Source: Meconema thalassinum
Taxonomy: Eukaryota > Arthropoda > Insecta > Orthoptera > Tettigoniidae
Direction of reading: 5' to 3'
Length of the DNA stretch: 64,000 nt
NCBI GenBank assembly: GCA_946902985.2
Contig: OX336388.2
Coordinates: 374,095,387-374,159,386, forward strand
Of this stretch, positions 1-10,909 are shown one piece after another. The position numbers were made by a program, and so were the translations under genes. The first letter of the stretch is position 1. Each line of letters opens with the position of its first letter. The notes under the pieces were generated by a model. The model worked only from the letters and a program-made list of their open reading frames with translations, made no database searches and was not told the origin of the DNA.

Positions 1-124
1 CTTTCATTTCCTTGTTTGTAAGTTATAAGACTGTACCTGGTGACAAACCAAAATAAAAAAAGGAAACAAAAACAACAAAAAGGACAAAAAGAAGAACCAA
101 ATAAAGACAAACGAAACTAAACAA

Positions 125-205
125 AAAATAAAAACGAGGTGGGGTCGAACCCGGATCAAGCGGCTGACTGTCGGGTGCTCTACCGATCGCGCCACACCAA
201 CACAT
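125..205 (-). repeat. tRNA-derived SINE head
   Basis: Read on the minus strand this stretch has an A-box-like segment (TGGCGCGATCGGTAGAGC) and a B-box-like segment (GGGTTCGACCCCAC), the internal RNA polymerase III promoter of tRNA genes and tRNA-derived SINEs. The acceptor ends do not pair as in a functional tRNA, and A-rich low-complexity DNA follows to about position 50. It is therefore best read as a SINE head, not a tRNA gene. Confidence 0.55.
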
Positions 206-382
206 GTATGCAGAGCCATTTCATGTGTATTTTTGCGGTTGCAACAATTGAAAGTTTCACTTTGGACGTCAATTATGCCCTACAAAAGGAGTTGCGAAAC
301 ATTAGTCCCTACTAGCTGTGCTTGTTATTGAAGAAACTACACATATACATATTATTGGGTATTTCGTATGCCAACTTTGCTT

Positions 383-680
383 ACTACCCTACCAGCAAAT
401 TGTTACCGGTGGCGGAAATCGGAACTAATGTGCTCCGCCCAGCCACACGCCTGCAATAGGCTTGCAGTCGTCGCCAGCGAAACCTCTTCGCATGTCATTT
501 GTGCGCATGATTCATGCTGGGTCGAGCGCTGTGCGGTATGTTCTCATTGTATGACTGTACATGCATTCCCCTCTTGCTCCGCAACCGCTCGCTGCAGCCA
601 TAGCTAGAAGAGATGACGTAATGTATACACTACAAGCCTGCTCTACGTCTAGCGGTAACAATTCCCTGGTAGGGTAGTAC
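383..680. mobile_element. Short inverted-repeat (MITE-like) element
   Basis: The ends form an inverted repeat of about 26 nt: 383-408 (ACTACCCTACCAGCAAATTG...) against the reverse complement of 653-680, with small differences in the middle. The interior is GC-richer than the flanks. A 79-codon ORF inside (368-607) shows no recognisable motif and is probably spurious. No clear target-site duplication was found, so the superfamily is unknown. Confidence 0.45.
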
Positions 681-786
681 TTCCCTCGCAGGAGAAATGT
701 GATAGTATAAGAATTATGAGAAAATTCTAATTCACAAGAAAAGTAGAAGCATTCTGATCTTTTCCTCCTAATATCACTTCAGACTT

Positions 787-798
787 TTTTTCTCCTTC

Positions 799-830
<32 letters not shown>

Positions 831-873
831 TCCATCTTTCTTTCTATCTGTCTTTCTTTCTTTCTTTCTTTCT
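787..873. repeat. (TTTC)n microsatellite
   Basis: Pyrimidine-only tetranucleotide repeat with a few interruptions (TCCATCTTTC, TATCTGTC) and no coding signal. Confidence 0.9.
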
Positions 874-880
874 AAGTAGT

Positions 881-1518
881 AAAACAAAGGGTAGAGGAAA
901 GCAACAGTGCACAACTGTAAAGAGCTGTAAAGAAATTATAACTAAGACTTAACAATCAAACAGTTGAACTTGCATTGCAAATGCAGTAAAGTCTTGATAA
1001 TTATAAGTGGACGGATCCAAGATTAACTCAAATTAGAGAAAACCTCTGGAGTTAAGAAATTTCATAAAAAGAATTTTAAATGACAATTAACAAGTTATAC
1101 CAAAAATAATGAACATAACATTTAGTTTTATTACAATACACACTATTTAAATTAAAAATGAACTTATGGTATGTTAATTTATTGTTAAAATACAGTACAT
1201 GTATTATAGAAAACAAATCAAATAGATTGCTTTACTAGTATCTTTTGCTATGCTCTTTCTGAGCAAAGATTAAGATGTCTGTCAGGGTTACTTTGAACTA
1301 CTGTTGGCAGCTGGGTATGACGTATATATTCGTATGTTAAATGTTATAATTTAATGGGCATGACGAATATATACTGTATGTACTCCATCTTTTACCGCTA
1401 ACGCCTCCTGGGCGTGTCGAGTTTCAACTGCATGGCAAATGTCTTCAAGAAAATTGATGTTTTGGCAGCAGGTTGGCAGCAGTTACTACATTTCCTGCCT
1501 CCTGTATCTTGTTTTTTA
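881..1518. other. AT-rich intergenic or intronic DNA, no feature seen
   Basis: The stretch is AT-rich. I see no ORF, splice pair, tRNA boxes or inverted repeats that I can support. Confidence 0.5.
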
Positions 1519-1546
1519 GCCTATTTTCAATTTTGAAAAAATAGGC
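1519..1546. other. Stem-loop
   Basis: GCCTATTTT and AAAAAATAGGC form a near-perfect stem around a short AT-rich loop. It lies just before a GT-rich microsatellite and the tandem array that follows, and may mark one end of that repeat family. Confidence 0.4.
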
Positions 1547-1563
1547 TTATGAGATCACCTTTT

Positions 1564-1572
1564 GTCCGTGTG

Positions 1573-1606
<34 letters not shown>

Positions 1607-1620
1607 ATTCGTGTGTGTGT
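1564..1620. repeat. (GT)n microsatellite
   Basis: Dinucleotide GT run with single interruptions, followed by a C7 run. It could form Z-DNA, but no function is implied. Confidence 0.85.
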
Positions 1621-1729
1621 CCCCCCCTAATAAAATCTAAACGGCAGGAGCGATTTCAATGAAACTCGGAAAGTTCATAGCACTATTCCCGGCGACCTCG
1701 ACCGTGCCCTTCAAATTTTGTTACGACTC

Positions 1730-2960
1730 ACCAATCCAACATGGCGGCTGTGCGAAATATTTCACCAGCATTCAATAACTCCGAAACTATTACCGATATT
1801 ACCCTGACATTTTCTATGGTGATAGAGGGAACTACTATAAGTTCACTTATGTGACTTTTGAAAACCTGGTAACTACAAAACCAACATGGCGGCCAAGCGA
1901 ATTTGCGACTTTTAAATAGACATTTCTCGCGATTTGACCAACCAAACGCAATGAAACTTGGTACAGTGTATGTTTATATACATTGTAATGCACCGACATC
2001 TAACTTCGTTCAATTGTTTACATAATCACAAGATGGCGGATGTGCGAAATATTTCACTGGCATTCTATATCTCTGAAACTATTAGCGGTATCTCCATAAA
2101 ATTTTGTACGGAGATAAAGGGCACTACTGGAAGTCCATCTATAAGATTTTCAAAAACCGGTTAACTACAAAACGAACATGGCGGCCAAGCGAATTTGAAC
2201 ATTTTAAATAGACCTTTCTCGCGATTTAATGTTCCAAGCGCACTGAACCCTGGTACAGGAAATATTTATACACATTGTAATCCACTGGTATCTAATTTAG
2301 TTCAATTGTTTACATAACCTCAAGATGGCGGCAGTGCGAATTTTAAAATTAAGTTTTTATTTCTTGTGATGTAGTCATGCGATCGAAGTGAAAGTTTGAA
2401 TAATGAACCTACGCAATAATTTTCCTTTAATGGCACATGACTCTATGGCCTATACATTTAACAATCCAACATGGCGAACATCCGAAATATTTAGACGATA
2501 CTGAATATCTACGAATCTATTTTAGCAATCAAACTGCTTTTTTTAATGTTCATAGGGGCTATGAACTTAAGTTCACCTATAGGACTTTAAATAACCCGGT
2601 GATCACAAATCCAACATGGCGGTGACGCGAATTATAAATATTCACATGGACGTTTCTCGCAATTTAACCATCCGCGTGCAGTGAAACTTGGTACAGTAAA
2701 TCTTTATCCGAATGTTAATCCACTGGCATCTAATTTATTTCAATTGTTTCCATAACCTCAAGATGGCAGCTGTGAAAAAATTTTAAATCTCCTTGATTTT
2801 TCTTGTGTCCTAATTATGCGATTGAAGTTTGAATACTACACGTTCACAATAATCTGCATGTAACAGTACATAACTCTAGGACCTACATATATAAAATCCA
2901 ACATGGCGACCATCCGAAATATTTAGTCGGTTCTCAATATCTACGAATCTATTACAGCAA
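1730..2960. repeat. Tandem array, period about 146 bp, nine units
   Basis: The anchor ATGGCGG (or ATGGCGA/ATGGCAG) recurs at 1741, 1886, 2033, 2178, 2325, 2471, 2616, 2763 and 2903, giving spacings of 145, 147, 145, 147, 146, 145, 147 and 140 bp. Units fall into types by the sequence after the anchor, roughly A B A B C D B C D, for example GTGCGAAATATTTCAC in A and CCAAGCGAATTT in B. This suggests a higher-order structure grown from a diverged monomer. No ORF runs through the array. It could be a satellite block or the internal repeats of a large mobile element. Confidence 0.75.
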
Positions 2961-3039
2961 TCAAACTGAAATTGTGTATGTTGATAGTGGCAATTAATAT
3001 AAGTAGGATATATGAAAATAGGCTGTATAGTTCTTCACG

Positions 3040-3640
3040 GAACTACTTGTTTTTTTTGTTTGTTTTTGTATTTGATTTTGTGTTCATTTTCTGCTTTTTC
3101 TTTTTTTTTTATAAATTATTGTTTTTGCTTTGTGTTATTTTTGTTTTTGTGTTCGTTTTCTGTATTTGCTTTTGTTTTTGTTTTGTGTTCTTTTTCATTT
3201 GTTTTTGCTTTGTGTTTTTTGTTTTTGTGTTTGTTTTCTGTATTTGCTTTTGTTTTTGAATTTTGCTTCTCTTGTTTTTTGTTTTTGATTTTATGTTCGT
3301 TTTCTGCTTTTTTTCTTTGAATTTTTGTTTTTGTGTTTGTTTTCTGTATTTGCTTTAGTTTTTGATTTTTGCTTTTTTGTTTTTTGTTTTTGAATTTGTG
3401 TTTATGTTCTGCTTTTCCTTTTGTTTTTGAATTATTTTTTTGCTTTGTGGTTTTTGTGTTTATTTTCTGTATTTGCTTTTGTTTTTGATTTTTAATTTTT
3501 GCTTTTTTGTTTTTGATTTTGTGTTCGTTTTTTTTTTTTTTTTGCATTTTGCTTTGCTTTTTTTGTTGTTTTTTTTTGGTTTTGTGTTTGTTTTTCGCTT
3601 TTGCTTTTGTTTTTGAATTCTGCTTTCTGCTTTCTGTTTT
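3040..3640. repeat. T-rich, A-poor minisatellite
   Basis: About 600 bp composed almost wholly of T with scattered G and C on the plus strand. The phrase TTTCTGTATTTGCTTTTG recurs near 3165, 3235, 3340 and 3465, within longer T/G repeats. The Lys/Asn/Gln-rich minus-strand ORF across it (3646-3116) is a composition artefact. Confidence 0.7.
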
Positions 3641-3649
3641 GGTCATGTA

Positions 3650-4440
3650 TTTGTTTTCGCTTTATGCGGAGAGCAATACAAGACAATCAATGAAAGCAAA
3701 CCTACACGTTTGATCTCGATAGCATTTGATACGTTTTATTTGCAATTCTCAATGTGCGGAAATGAACAGTTTATTAGGTCATACGGACAAAACTCTTAAG
3801 TTCTAATCAGGTAAATGACCTTGTAGTTACTGTAATAATGGTCAAAATGTCTCTTGAATTATACTTAATACATTGAAATTTCTTTATTATACTATAACAC
3901 AACATTATTATTGCTAATATTCCCGCTGACCTTTCCGCCTATACTGTCGTAACAATTGGCTGGAAATAGCACACAGGGCAGGTTACACCAAGCGCTCAAA
4001 AATACCCAGTTAAGAGGTTAATCTGATTGCTTATTATCATTATTATTATTATTCAATTTTACCAGCTTTAATTAATGGGAATATTGACACTCAGAAGTAT
4101 CAAGACTCTACCATCCAAAATAAATAACAATCAATGCAATCTCAATTAATATATGTCCACTACAAGAAACATGACACAACTGAACATAAATTACAACTGA
4201 AAAAAAAATATCACAAACAAGTTAACATGCATATTCAGTGAATAGAATTAGAAAGTGACAAACAATCAAGGCCTTGAAATTCCACTTGATACACACCCAA
4301 ACAGCCAGAAAGTGACCTAGGAACCAACTGTATTGCTTTACTTTGAGCAGCAGCAGGTACAAACAGAACTAGGAAAACTGAGTGACAGTGCCCAGAATGT
4401 TACTCTGCCGACAAGTTATATCGAGTTTCACGATACGTGT
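3650..4440. other. AT-rich DNA, no feature seen
   Basis: Nothing recognisable was found beyond a short ATT run near 4040. Confidence 0.45.
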
Positions 4441-4539
4441 TGCTAATACGTTATCGTCCACCTCCTCGTGTAGCGGCTGGCATTCTTGGCTGTTAGGGTC
4501 AGATGACCTTGTAGATCCGCCCCTTAAAACAACAATAAC

Positions 4540-4660
4540 TAACTATGCTTGGCTGTTAACCAGGTTCAATTCCAGGTTCGGTCAAGAAATTTAATTCTGG
4601 TCTGAGGGCTTGAATGGGGTACACTCAGACTCAGGAGGTAAAACTGGTAAGATATTTGAG
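4540..4660 (+). repeat. SINE fragment
   Basis: A B-box-like segment (GGTTCAATTCCAGG) is followed by AAGAAATTTAATTCTGGTCT and a stretch resembling the body of the SINE at 38096-38480, where the same phrase appears on the opposite strand. The head is degenerate. Confidence 0.45.
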
Positions 4661-4739
4661 TTACGGGAGCTTATCACCTGCATCATTAGCCCAAATTTAC
4701 AGCCTCATATAGATGATTATTGATGGTCCATGTTTAAGT

Positions 4740-5270
4740 AAAAGGGACTTAACATAAGAAAAAATAAATGAGAAGTCCCTTCGTTGAATGAGTGAATAAA
4801 AATAAGAACTGAATGAAAAATTCTAAAATGAAGTTTTTCAAAAATGGAATTTTGTTTTAAGGCACTAAATACTTCATAAACCTAAAAAAAATGTATTGAA
4901 CTACATCTAATAATGTTGACTGTCTATATTTACATGTAAGGAGCCAAAATAGAAGAAAAGTACAATGGCACATGATTATAAGCCATCAACAGATATTAGA
5001 GATGAAAATTATTTCAGTAGGAATGATCTAACAGAGAAAATGAGATCAAAACAGACTGAAGTTCAAAACAGTTTGTAGTGCATATCAGCACAATACTGAT
5101 GCTTTGAATACCAGAAATGTTGACTAAAACTTGGTGAAATTATCAGTATGAAGCTGTCTGATGGAACGCAGAATCACATCTGATCACATTGCCGTAAATA
5201 ACTGCTGACTTCCTCTATATAAGCATAGAACTGAGACTACACGGACTTAAGCTCGTATACACTGTGCATA
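4740..5270. other. AT-rich DNA, no feature seen
   Basis: I see no ORF or repeat structure that I can support. Confidence 0.45.
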
Positions 5271-5279
5271 CAGTCATCA

Positions 5280-6230
5280 TCATCATCATCATCTTGCACA
5301 GTTTCCAGCCACTGGCCGGGTCTGTTCGGAACACAAGCCTCTCCAACGTCTTCTGTCTTCCCACCATCTCTCAGCCTCCACCCTTGTCCAGTCTTCTCCT
5401 CTCTTCTTCACGCTTTCTTCCACCCCCTTCAGCCACCTGTCTCTCGGTCTCTTTCCTTTCCACTTCGTCTCGTGTATCCTCCTGGGTATCCTCTTCTCCT
5501 CCATTCGTTTTACATGTCCATACCATCTAAGTCTAGATTTCTCTATACCATCCTGTAATGGTTCCTCCTTCATTCATTCTCTGGTTGTCTCATTTCTTAT
5601 CTTTGTAGCTCCAATACTGCTTCTCAAGAACCTCATCTCACTGGTCTGTATTATACTCTTCTCCCTTCCTTTCATAACCCAGGTCTCCGAGGTGTACGTC
5701 AGGATAGGGACATAGTACGTCCGATATATGACCTTCTAGCTGTTCTGAGGGACATCCTTGCTCCATATCATGCTTCTCACACTCCTCCAGAATGCTTCTG
5801 CTTGTCTCCCCCGCTCATTTATTTCTCTATCGTTTCATCCATTATCTTGTATCAGGCTTCCCAGATACTTGAAACTCTCCACTTTCTTCAGCTGTTCCTC
5901 ACCAATTGTTATTCCCATTGTGGTTCTTTCCTTCATCCTTGTTGTGATCACCATCTCACTCTTATTTATGCTAAATTTCATCCCATATCATTGTATTATT
6001 CCTTCCCACACGTCCAACTGCTCCTGTACTTCCTGCTCCTTGTTTCCCCAAATCATCAAATCATCTGGAAACACCATTGCTTTCATCTTTCCTTCCCCAA
6101 TTACTTGTGCCACTCGGGTCATTATGTCATCCATCACCACAATAAAAAGTAACGGTGACAGTGCACTTCCTTGTTTCAGTAATGAGTATTATTTCTATGG
6201 AAGGAATTCATGAATTTTACTGAAGATTCT
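5280..6230 (-). pseudogene. LINE 3' fragment (RT palm to C-terminus), decayed
   Basis: On the minus strand, frames with several stops read as the second half of a non-LTR reverse transcriptase. From 6230 downward there is an SPLLF-like segment, a degenerate catalytic box (PDDLMIW where F/YADD is expected), a KYLGS thumb segment, a YTSETW segment, and then the conserved tail RLRWYGHVKRM. The 94-codon ORF 5573-5289 is that C-terminal tail. The 3' end abuts a CAT/ATG trinucleotide repeat at 5277-5293, a typical short-repeat LINE tail. Clade is uncertain (RTE- or CR1-like). The copy is 5' truncated and not functional. Confidence 0.7.
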
Positions 6231-6239
6231 TTCTCTGTA

Positions 6240-6690
6240 GTTCTTTTCCTCAGTATTTGCCCATGTACTGGCGGGTTCGTCTGTTTTCGCTCTCTGTCTC
6301 CGCTTCACATGATCTTCTGCCTGATCAGGGTGCAGGCCTGAGCCGAGATCATCATACAGTGTGTCAAGCCATTGCTGTCTTGATCATGCTTCTGCCTATT
6401 TTCCATCTACTTGTAAACTAAAACCAGTCTTCGCCACCAATGTTGCTTCTGCCCGAAGAACATGCCCATACCAACATAGACAGCATTCTCTCATTTTATC
6501 TACAATTGGTGCCTACAAACAACATCTTTGTTGCATGATCGTGCAGTGTTAGTTCAGATGTCCCCCTAGCATCTTTGTTTCCATGATGGCAAACTGTTGT
6601 TCTACTTCGTTTGTAGAAGGCCAGAAATCACCACCATACAGGGCAAATGGATTGATTACGAATCGGTATACTTTCGGCTTGGGCCTGCCC
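6240..6690 (-). pseudogene. LINE C-terminal fragment, second family
   Basis: Minus-strand translation in broken frames gives an INPFALYGGDFWP segment (the ALYGSE-W motif of LINE RTs), then CWYGHVLRAE, then QQWLDTL and GLHPDQAEDH. This is the recognisable C-terminal tail of an RTE-like LINE, different from the neighbouring copy at 5280-6230. Several stops and frame changes show decay. The upstream part is missing. Confidence 0.6.
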
Positions 6691-7325
6691 ATAGCCATCA
6701 CAGAGTACAAGAGTCACAGAACACCATTTAGGCCAAGTACTTTCTTTGACTGCAATGATATTTATTATTATTATGCCATTTGGTGTTCCGAGAAGAGGGC
6801 CATGGCCTAAGTGTAAAAACTCCTGATCATGGTGCAATGATTATTGCAATGTCTTTAGCAGATATTATTAAATTATTGTTCTCCCATAGATGTCACTTTC
6901 ACCCCCTTAGAAAGGCCATAAGGGTTCGTAGAAGCTATCCCTTCTATTTTTTGACTTTGTAAATAGCAAAAGCAACACTTTGGTACTATTCACAATCATT
7001 ATGCTCGTAAGAGTATTGAATTGCAGATCCAGCTGAACACATTGACAGCAATGACACCTGCAGTGGAACAAATATAATCACCTTGTGTCCAATCCTATAG
7101 AGCATCCAGCATTGAGAAAAGACTGTGGAGCCTTATGGCGACAGTGTTGCTAACTCTAGGCGGAGGTAGCAGTGATGTCATATGTTATCATCGACTGCTT
7201 CGAGTATTGCTCTTTCATAACACAACACAATGTTACCTGACATAGAACATGCCCATGAAGGAGCAGTTTTGCAGGTGTTTACGGATTGGACCAGTATTTA
7301 TTTGTTTCTTCTTCTTGTTTCGAAT
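6690..7325. other. Unassigned DNA
   Basis: No feature is supported. A 69-codon minus-strand ORF (6837-6628) overlaps the LINE tail and has no motif of its own. Confidence 0.4.
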
Positions 7326-7329
7326 GGGC

Positions 7330-8626
7330 CTACTTTGGACCACGCTTGTTCAACTGTTGAGCTTTGATCTTTGCCCAGTGTTGTCGCATTTTCTGCCGGT
7401 GTAACTCCTTCCTTTCATCTGTCCAAGGGGTACCTTTCTTCCGGGGTTTTTCCTGAAATCCATGGACTTCCTTCAGGGCATGTCTCACAGATTGCCTGTC
7501 TTGAAGATCTGATATTCCCAGTTCATTAATGTCTTTCTCAGTTTCTGTCAGCCAAGTGGTACGAACCTTCTTGTTCTGCCAGAAAGTGAACAGCCTATTG
7601 GTCAGTCTTTTGGGAGGCAATCTTGCCACGTGACCATAGAATGCTACTCTCCTTTTCCTAGCACAGTCAGAGAGCCTTTCTATATGTTCGTAGAGCTCGG
7701 AATTGTGCCGCCTACGGTATTCCTCATCTTCCTTTACCGGACCTAGGATCTTCCTGAGAATTCTCCTCTCTCTGACTTCCATTTTCTCCATCAGACCACT
7801 TCGGTTCAATGAGAGACACTCCATGGCATACAGGGCTTCTGGTCGTATGACTGAGGTGTAGTGCTTCAGTTTCAGGTTGCGTGACAGGCATTTCTTGTTG
7901 TAGATGTTCTTTGTCAGTCGATAAGCCAGTTCCAGCTTGTTGACTCTCATGGATAATGATGCTCTTTCTGATAAGTTGGGTTCAATCCATTCGCCGAGAT
8001 ACTTAAATTTCTCAATCCTCTTGATTTTTCCCTGTTCTAGTAGCATCTCTCTGTTAGCTTCTTTGATGTTGGTGAAGAATTCTGTTTTTTCCAGCGACAC
8101 TTGAAGACCCACTTTGGCTGCCTGTCTTCTGAGGCAATTGACCTGCATTGTTGCTGTATCCAGAGAATCGGCAATAAGTGCCATGTCGTCAGCAAAGGCC
8201 AGGCAATCTACAACCAGTCCTTCCTTCCTACGCCCCAGGTATATCCCACTCTGGACACCCATATTGGTCAGTTCCTTGCGCCATTCTCTCACAACCTTTT
8301 CAAGGACACAGTTGAAAAGAAGTGGAGAAAGTCCATCCCCTTGTCTCACCCCTGTTTTTATCTCGAAGCTTGCTGAGACCTCGCCTCTAAATTTAACCTT
8401 GGAATGGGTATTGGTCAAGGTTTCTAGAATGAGTTTGCGGGTTTTGTTGTCTAACCCTAGTTCTTGGAGAATTCTATTAAGTGTTTCCCTATCAACAGAG
8501 TCGTAGGCCTTCCTAAAATCAACAAAGGTGACAACCACCTTGCGGTTTCTCAATTTGGAGTATGCAAGTACAGTTTTCAGGTTGAGGATCTGTTCAGCAC
8601 AGGATCGGCCCTTCCTGAAGCCTCCC
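7330..8626 (-). pseudogene. RTE-like LINE reverse transcriptase, 5'-truncated
   Basis: An uninterrupted minus-strand frame of more than 400 codons (start-to-stop part 8553-7330) encodes the palm and thumb of a non-LTR reverse transcriptase. In order it has GGFRKGRSC (8626-8600), FVDFRKAYDSVDR (motif A, catalytic Asp), GVRQGDGLSPLLFN (motif B), FADDMALIADS (motif C, the catalytic Asp pair), KFKYLGEW, and a C-terminal AFYGHVARLPPKR tail with a basic end. The open frame suggests a fairly recent insertion. The fingers and the endonuclease are missing: the frame stops abruptly at a TTTA repeat belonging to the neighbouring LINE. RTE-like by motif style; the exact clade is not certain. Confidence 0.8.
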
Positions 8627-9885
8627 TGATATTTATTTATTTATTTATTTTTATTTATTTATTTATTTACATAGGTCCCAATGAGCCTGAGCTCGTGTTA
8701 GGGACAATCAAGTAACATAGTTACAGCATGGCATATATATAATTTTTGTAACATTATTGTTTAGTTTAATAGTAACTTAGATTGCTAGTGACTAACTTTA
8801 CAGAGATAATACGGTATGATACATTGCATTGCTTAAGGCAATTGTACATTGGCTATTCATTCCTTAATAGGAAGTCTTTTGTTTTCCTCTTAACTGTTTT
8901 TATAGAGAAACTTTCCCTTATGCCTAATGGTAGCGAGTTGTATTCTTTTATTATAGAGGACATAATTCCTTTAGTTCCAAATTTAATGGATTGGGAATGG
9001 CTGGTGAATATTTGATTTACTCCTCTTGTTGCATAGTGATGAATGTCATTTGCATGGGTAAAATGGATGTGTGTGTGTATCAATTTGTTTTCTAATTTGT
9101 ATACAAATACTGTTGCTGACATAGCTATTTGTTTTTGCAGTGGCATAATTTTAGTTCCTGAGTACAATTCATTTGAGGGTGTGAGCCAAGGTAATCCAAA
9201 GATAGATTTTATAGCACGTTTCTGGAGTATCTCAAGTTCTTTTATCAGCTCCTTCTTACAATATCCCCATATGAAATTCATGTACATTAGATGTGAATGT
9301 ATCAGAGCAAAGTATATATTTTTCAATTGTTGGCTAGTAAGACAGCTATATCTTAATCTGAAAATAATACCAATTAAAGGGCTGATTTTATGTTTTACAT
9401 TTTCTACATGATTTTCCCAGGTTAGTGTACTATCTAGTGTGATACCTAAGTATGTTGCCGATTTAACCCTTTCTATTTCTTTGTTGGCTATGTTGACTAT
9501 GTTTGTGGTCTCAATCTTGTATGATGGTTTATGGAAGAACAAATATTTTGTTTTAGTGATATTGATAACCATTTTGTGTGCTCTCAACCAATCCACCAGC
9601 TTATTGAGATCATAATTAATATTTAGCATAATTTCCTGTTCAGATGTTCCCAGATAGAGTATAAAAATATCATCTGCAAATAGTTTAAGCTTGCCTTTCA
9701 ATTCTAATAATACTATATCATTAATATAGGCCAAGAAAAGAATTGGTCCTAAGACAGAACCTTGAGGTACTCCTGTGTCAATTCTCATTTGAGATCCTTT
9801 TACATTATCGATTGCAACATATTGTTTTCTGTTAGTGATAGGCGAAGAGAACCAATAACGAAATTCATTTCCTTGTGAAATGACG
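8627..9885 (-). pseudogene. CR1/Jockey-like LINE, 5'-truncated, 3' (TTTA)n tail
   Basis: The open minus-strand frame (about 9885-8853) encodes the last part of a second, different reverse transcriptase. It has EFRYWF and ITNRKQYVAI before motif B (GVPQGSVLGPILF), then the catalytic box FADDIFIL, HKMVIN, KSATYLGITLD, and a C-terminal domain ending SIKTVKRKTKDFLL. After the stop, about 170 bp of 3' sequence leads into a TTTA repeat (8631-8669), the short tandem tail typical of CR1/L2-type LINEs. That tail abuts the RT frame of the neighbouring LINE, so this element probably inserted into or next to it. Confidence 0.8.
8631..8669. repeat. (TTTA)n LINE tail
   Basis: Tetranucleotide run at the 3' end of the minus-strand LINE 8627-9885. 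Confidence 0.85.
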
Positions 9886-10019
9886 CATTACTGATTGACA
9901 GATCTCGAGAGCACAACCCTTCCTTCTTTCCTTCTCGGATGTACTGAACGCTGACGACGATAACATTTTTTTCGTCAGCAATAGTCTACTGTTGATCATC
10001 ACCTTTTTTATTGTTATTA

Positions 10020-10847
10020 TAAGGTGCATTCAAAAAGTAACGAGCCGGAGGCTGTAATGCGCAAACCGGTGACGACATCGGCTAATTGTGGCGTGTGTAA
10101 CGGGGTGTGGTTCCAACCAGAGCGTGGAAGCTCACAGCCCATCACTAGAGGGCACGCGTGCACGTCACGTGACGATACAAAGCGAGCAGCAGCATACAAC
10201 AATCGTCCAATGCTGACAGTCGCATTGCAAACAGTGACATGGAGGCGTCAAACGAAGAGCAAAGAGATGTTGTTCGGTTTCTGACAGCGAAAGGTGTAGG
10301 GGGAACAGATATTCATCGCCGAATGTCAAAAGTGTACGGCGAACACTGCATCTCCCTTGCAAGGGTCAAGGCGTGGCCCAAGCGCTTCAGGGAAGGACGG
10401 GTATCGTTAGCCGATGATGCCCGGTCTGGGGCACTCCCCTGCATTACCGATGACAACGTCCAGCTGGTTGATGCACTCATTACCCAGGACCGCCGAGTGA
10501 CAGTGAACGCCATAGCCGCCGTGGTCGGATTGAGCGTCGGAAGTGTGCATACCATCATGAAGGAACGACTGCACTTGCGGAAAGTGTGTGCCCAATGGGT
10601 GACCCACAGTCGTCAATCACACCAGGAAGCATGTCGAATGGCCTACTGTCTTGGTCTTGGTTGGACGATTGATGCATGCTGCTGCTCACTTTGTATCGCC
10701 ACGTGACGTGAACGCGTGGCCTCTAGCGACGGGCTGTGACCTTCCACGCTTTGGTCGGAACCACACCTCGTTACATCATGATTAGCTGATGTCGTCACCG
10801 GTTTGCGCATTACAGCCTCCGGCTCGTTACTTTTTGAACGCACCTTA
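10020..10847 (+). mobile_element. Internally deleted mariner-type element with long TIRs
   Basis: The ends are long inverted repeats of about 190 bp (10020-10210 against 10657-10847), starting TAAGGTGC and ending GCACCTTA. They differ at about one position in ten by eye. TA dinucleotides flank both sides (10018-10019, 10848-10849), matching the TA target duplication of Tc1/mariner elements. Inside is one ORF with the DNA-binding half of a transposase only. Confidence 0.85.
10239..10706 (+). pseudogene. Mariner transposase remnant, DNA-binding domain only
   Basis: The 155-codon ORF starts MEASNEEQRDVVRFL and carries two helix-turn-helix segments: residues about 7-60 (VKAWPKRFREGR at the end of the first) and about 85-125 (VTVNAIAAVVGLSVGSVHTI). 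Between them lies a DDARSG segment matching the linker of mariner transposases. The protein then runs straight into the right terminal repeat, so the whole DDE/D catalytic domain is absent. It could bind its own terminal repeats without cutting. Whether it is expressed is unknown. Full-length relatives are about 340-350 residues. Confidence 0.75.
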
Positions 10848-10909
10848 TAGATAGGCTATAATTTAGCTTCTATCAATTTTATTCTTGTTTTGTTTAGATT
10901 AATATTTGT

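Noticed and set aside
125..205. Genuine tRNA gene
   Set aside because: Promoter boxes are present, but the acceptor stem does not pair and SINE-like A-rich sequence follows.
3116..3646. 176-codon Lys/Asn/Gln-rich minus-strand ORF
   Set aside because: It only reflects the T-rich minisatellite on the plus strand; no domain and no codon structure.
5264..6213. Plus-strand ORFs (88-151 codons) over 5264-6213
   Set aside because: They are complements of the minus-strand LINE coding sequence.
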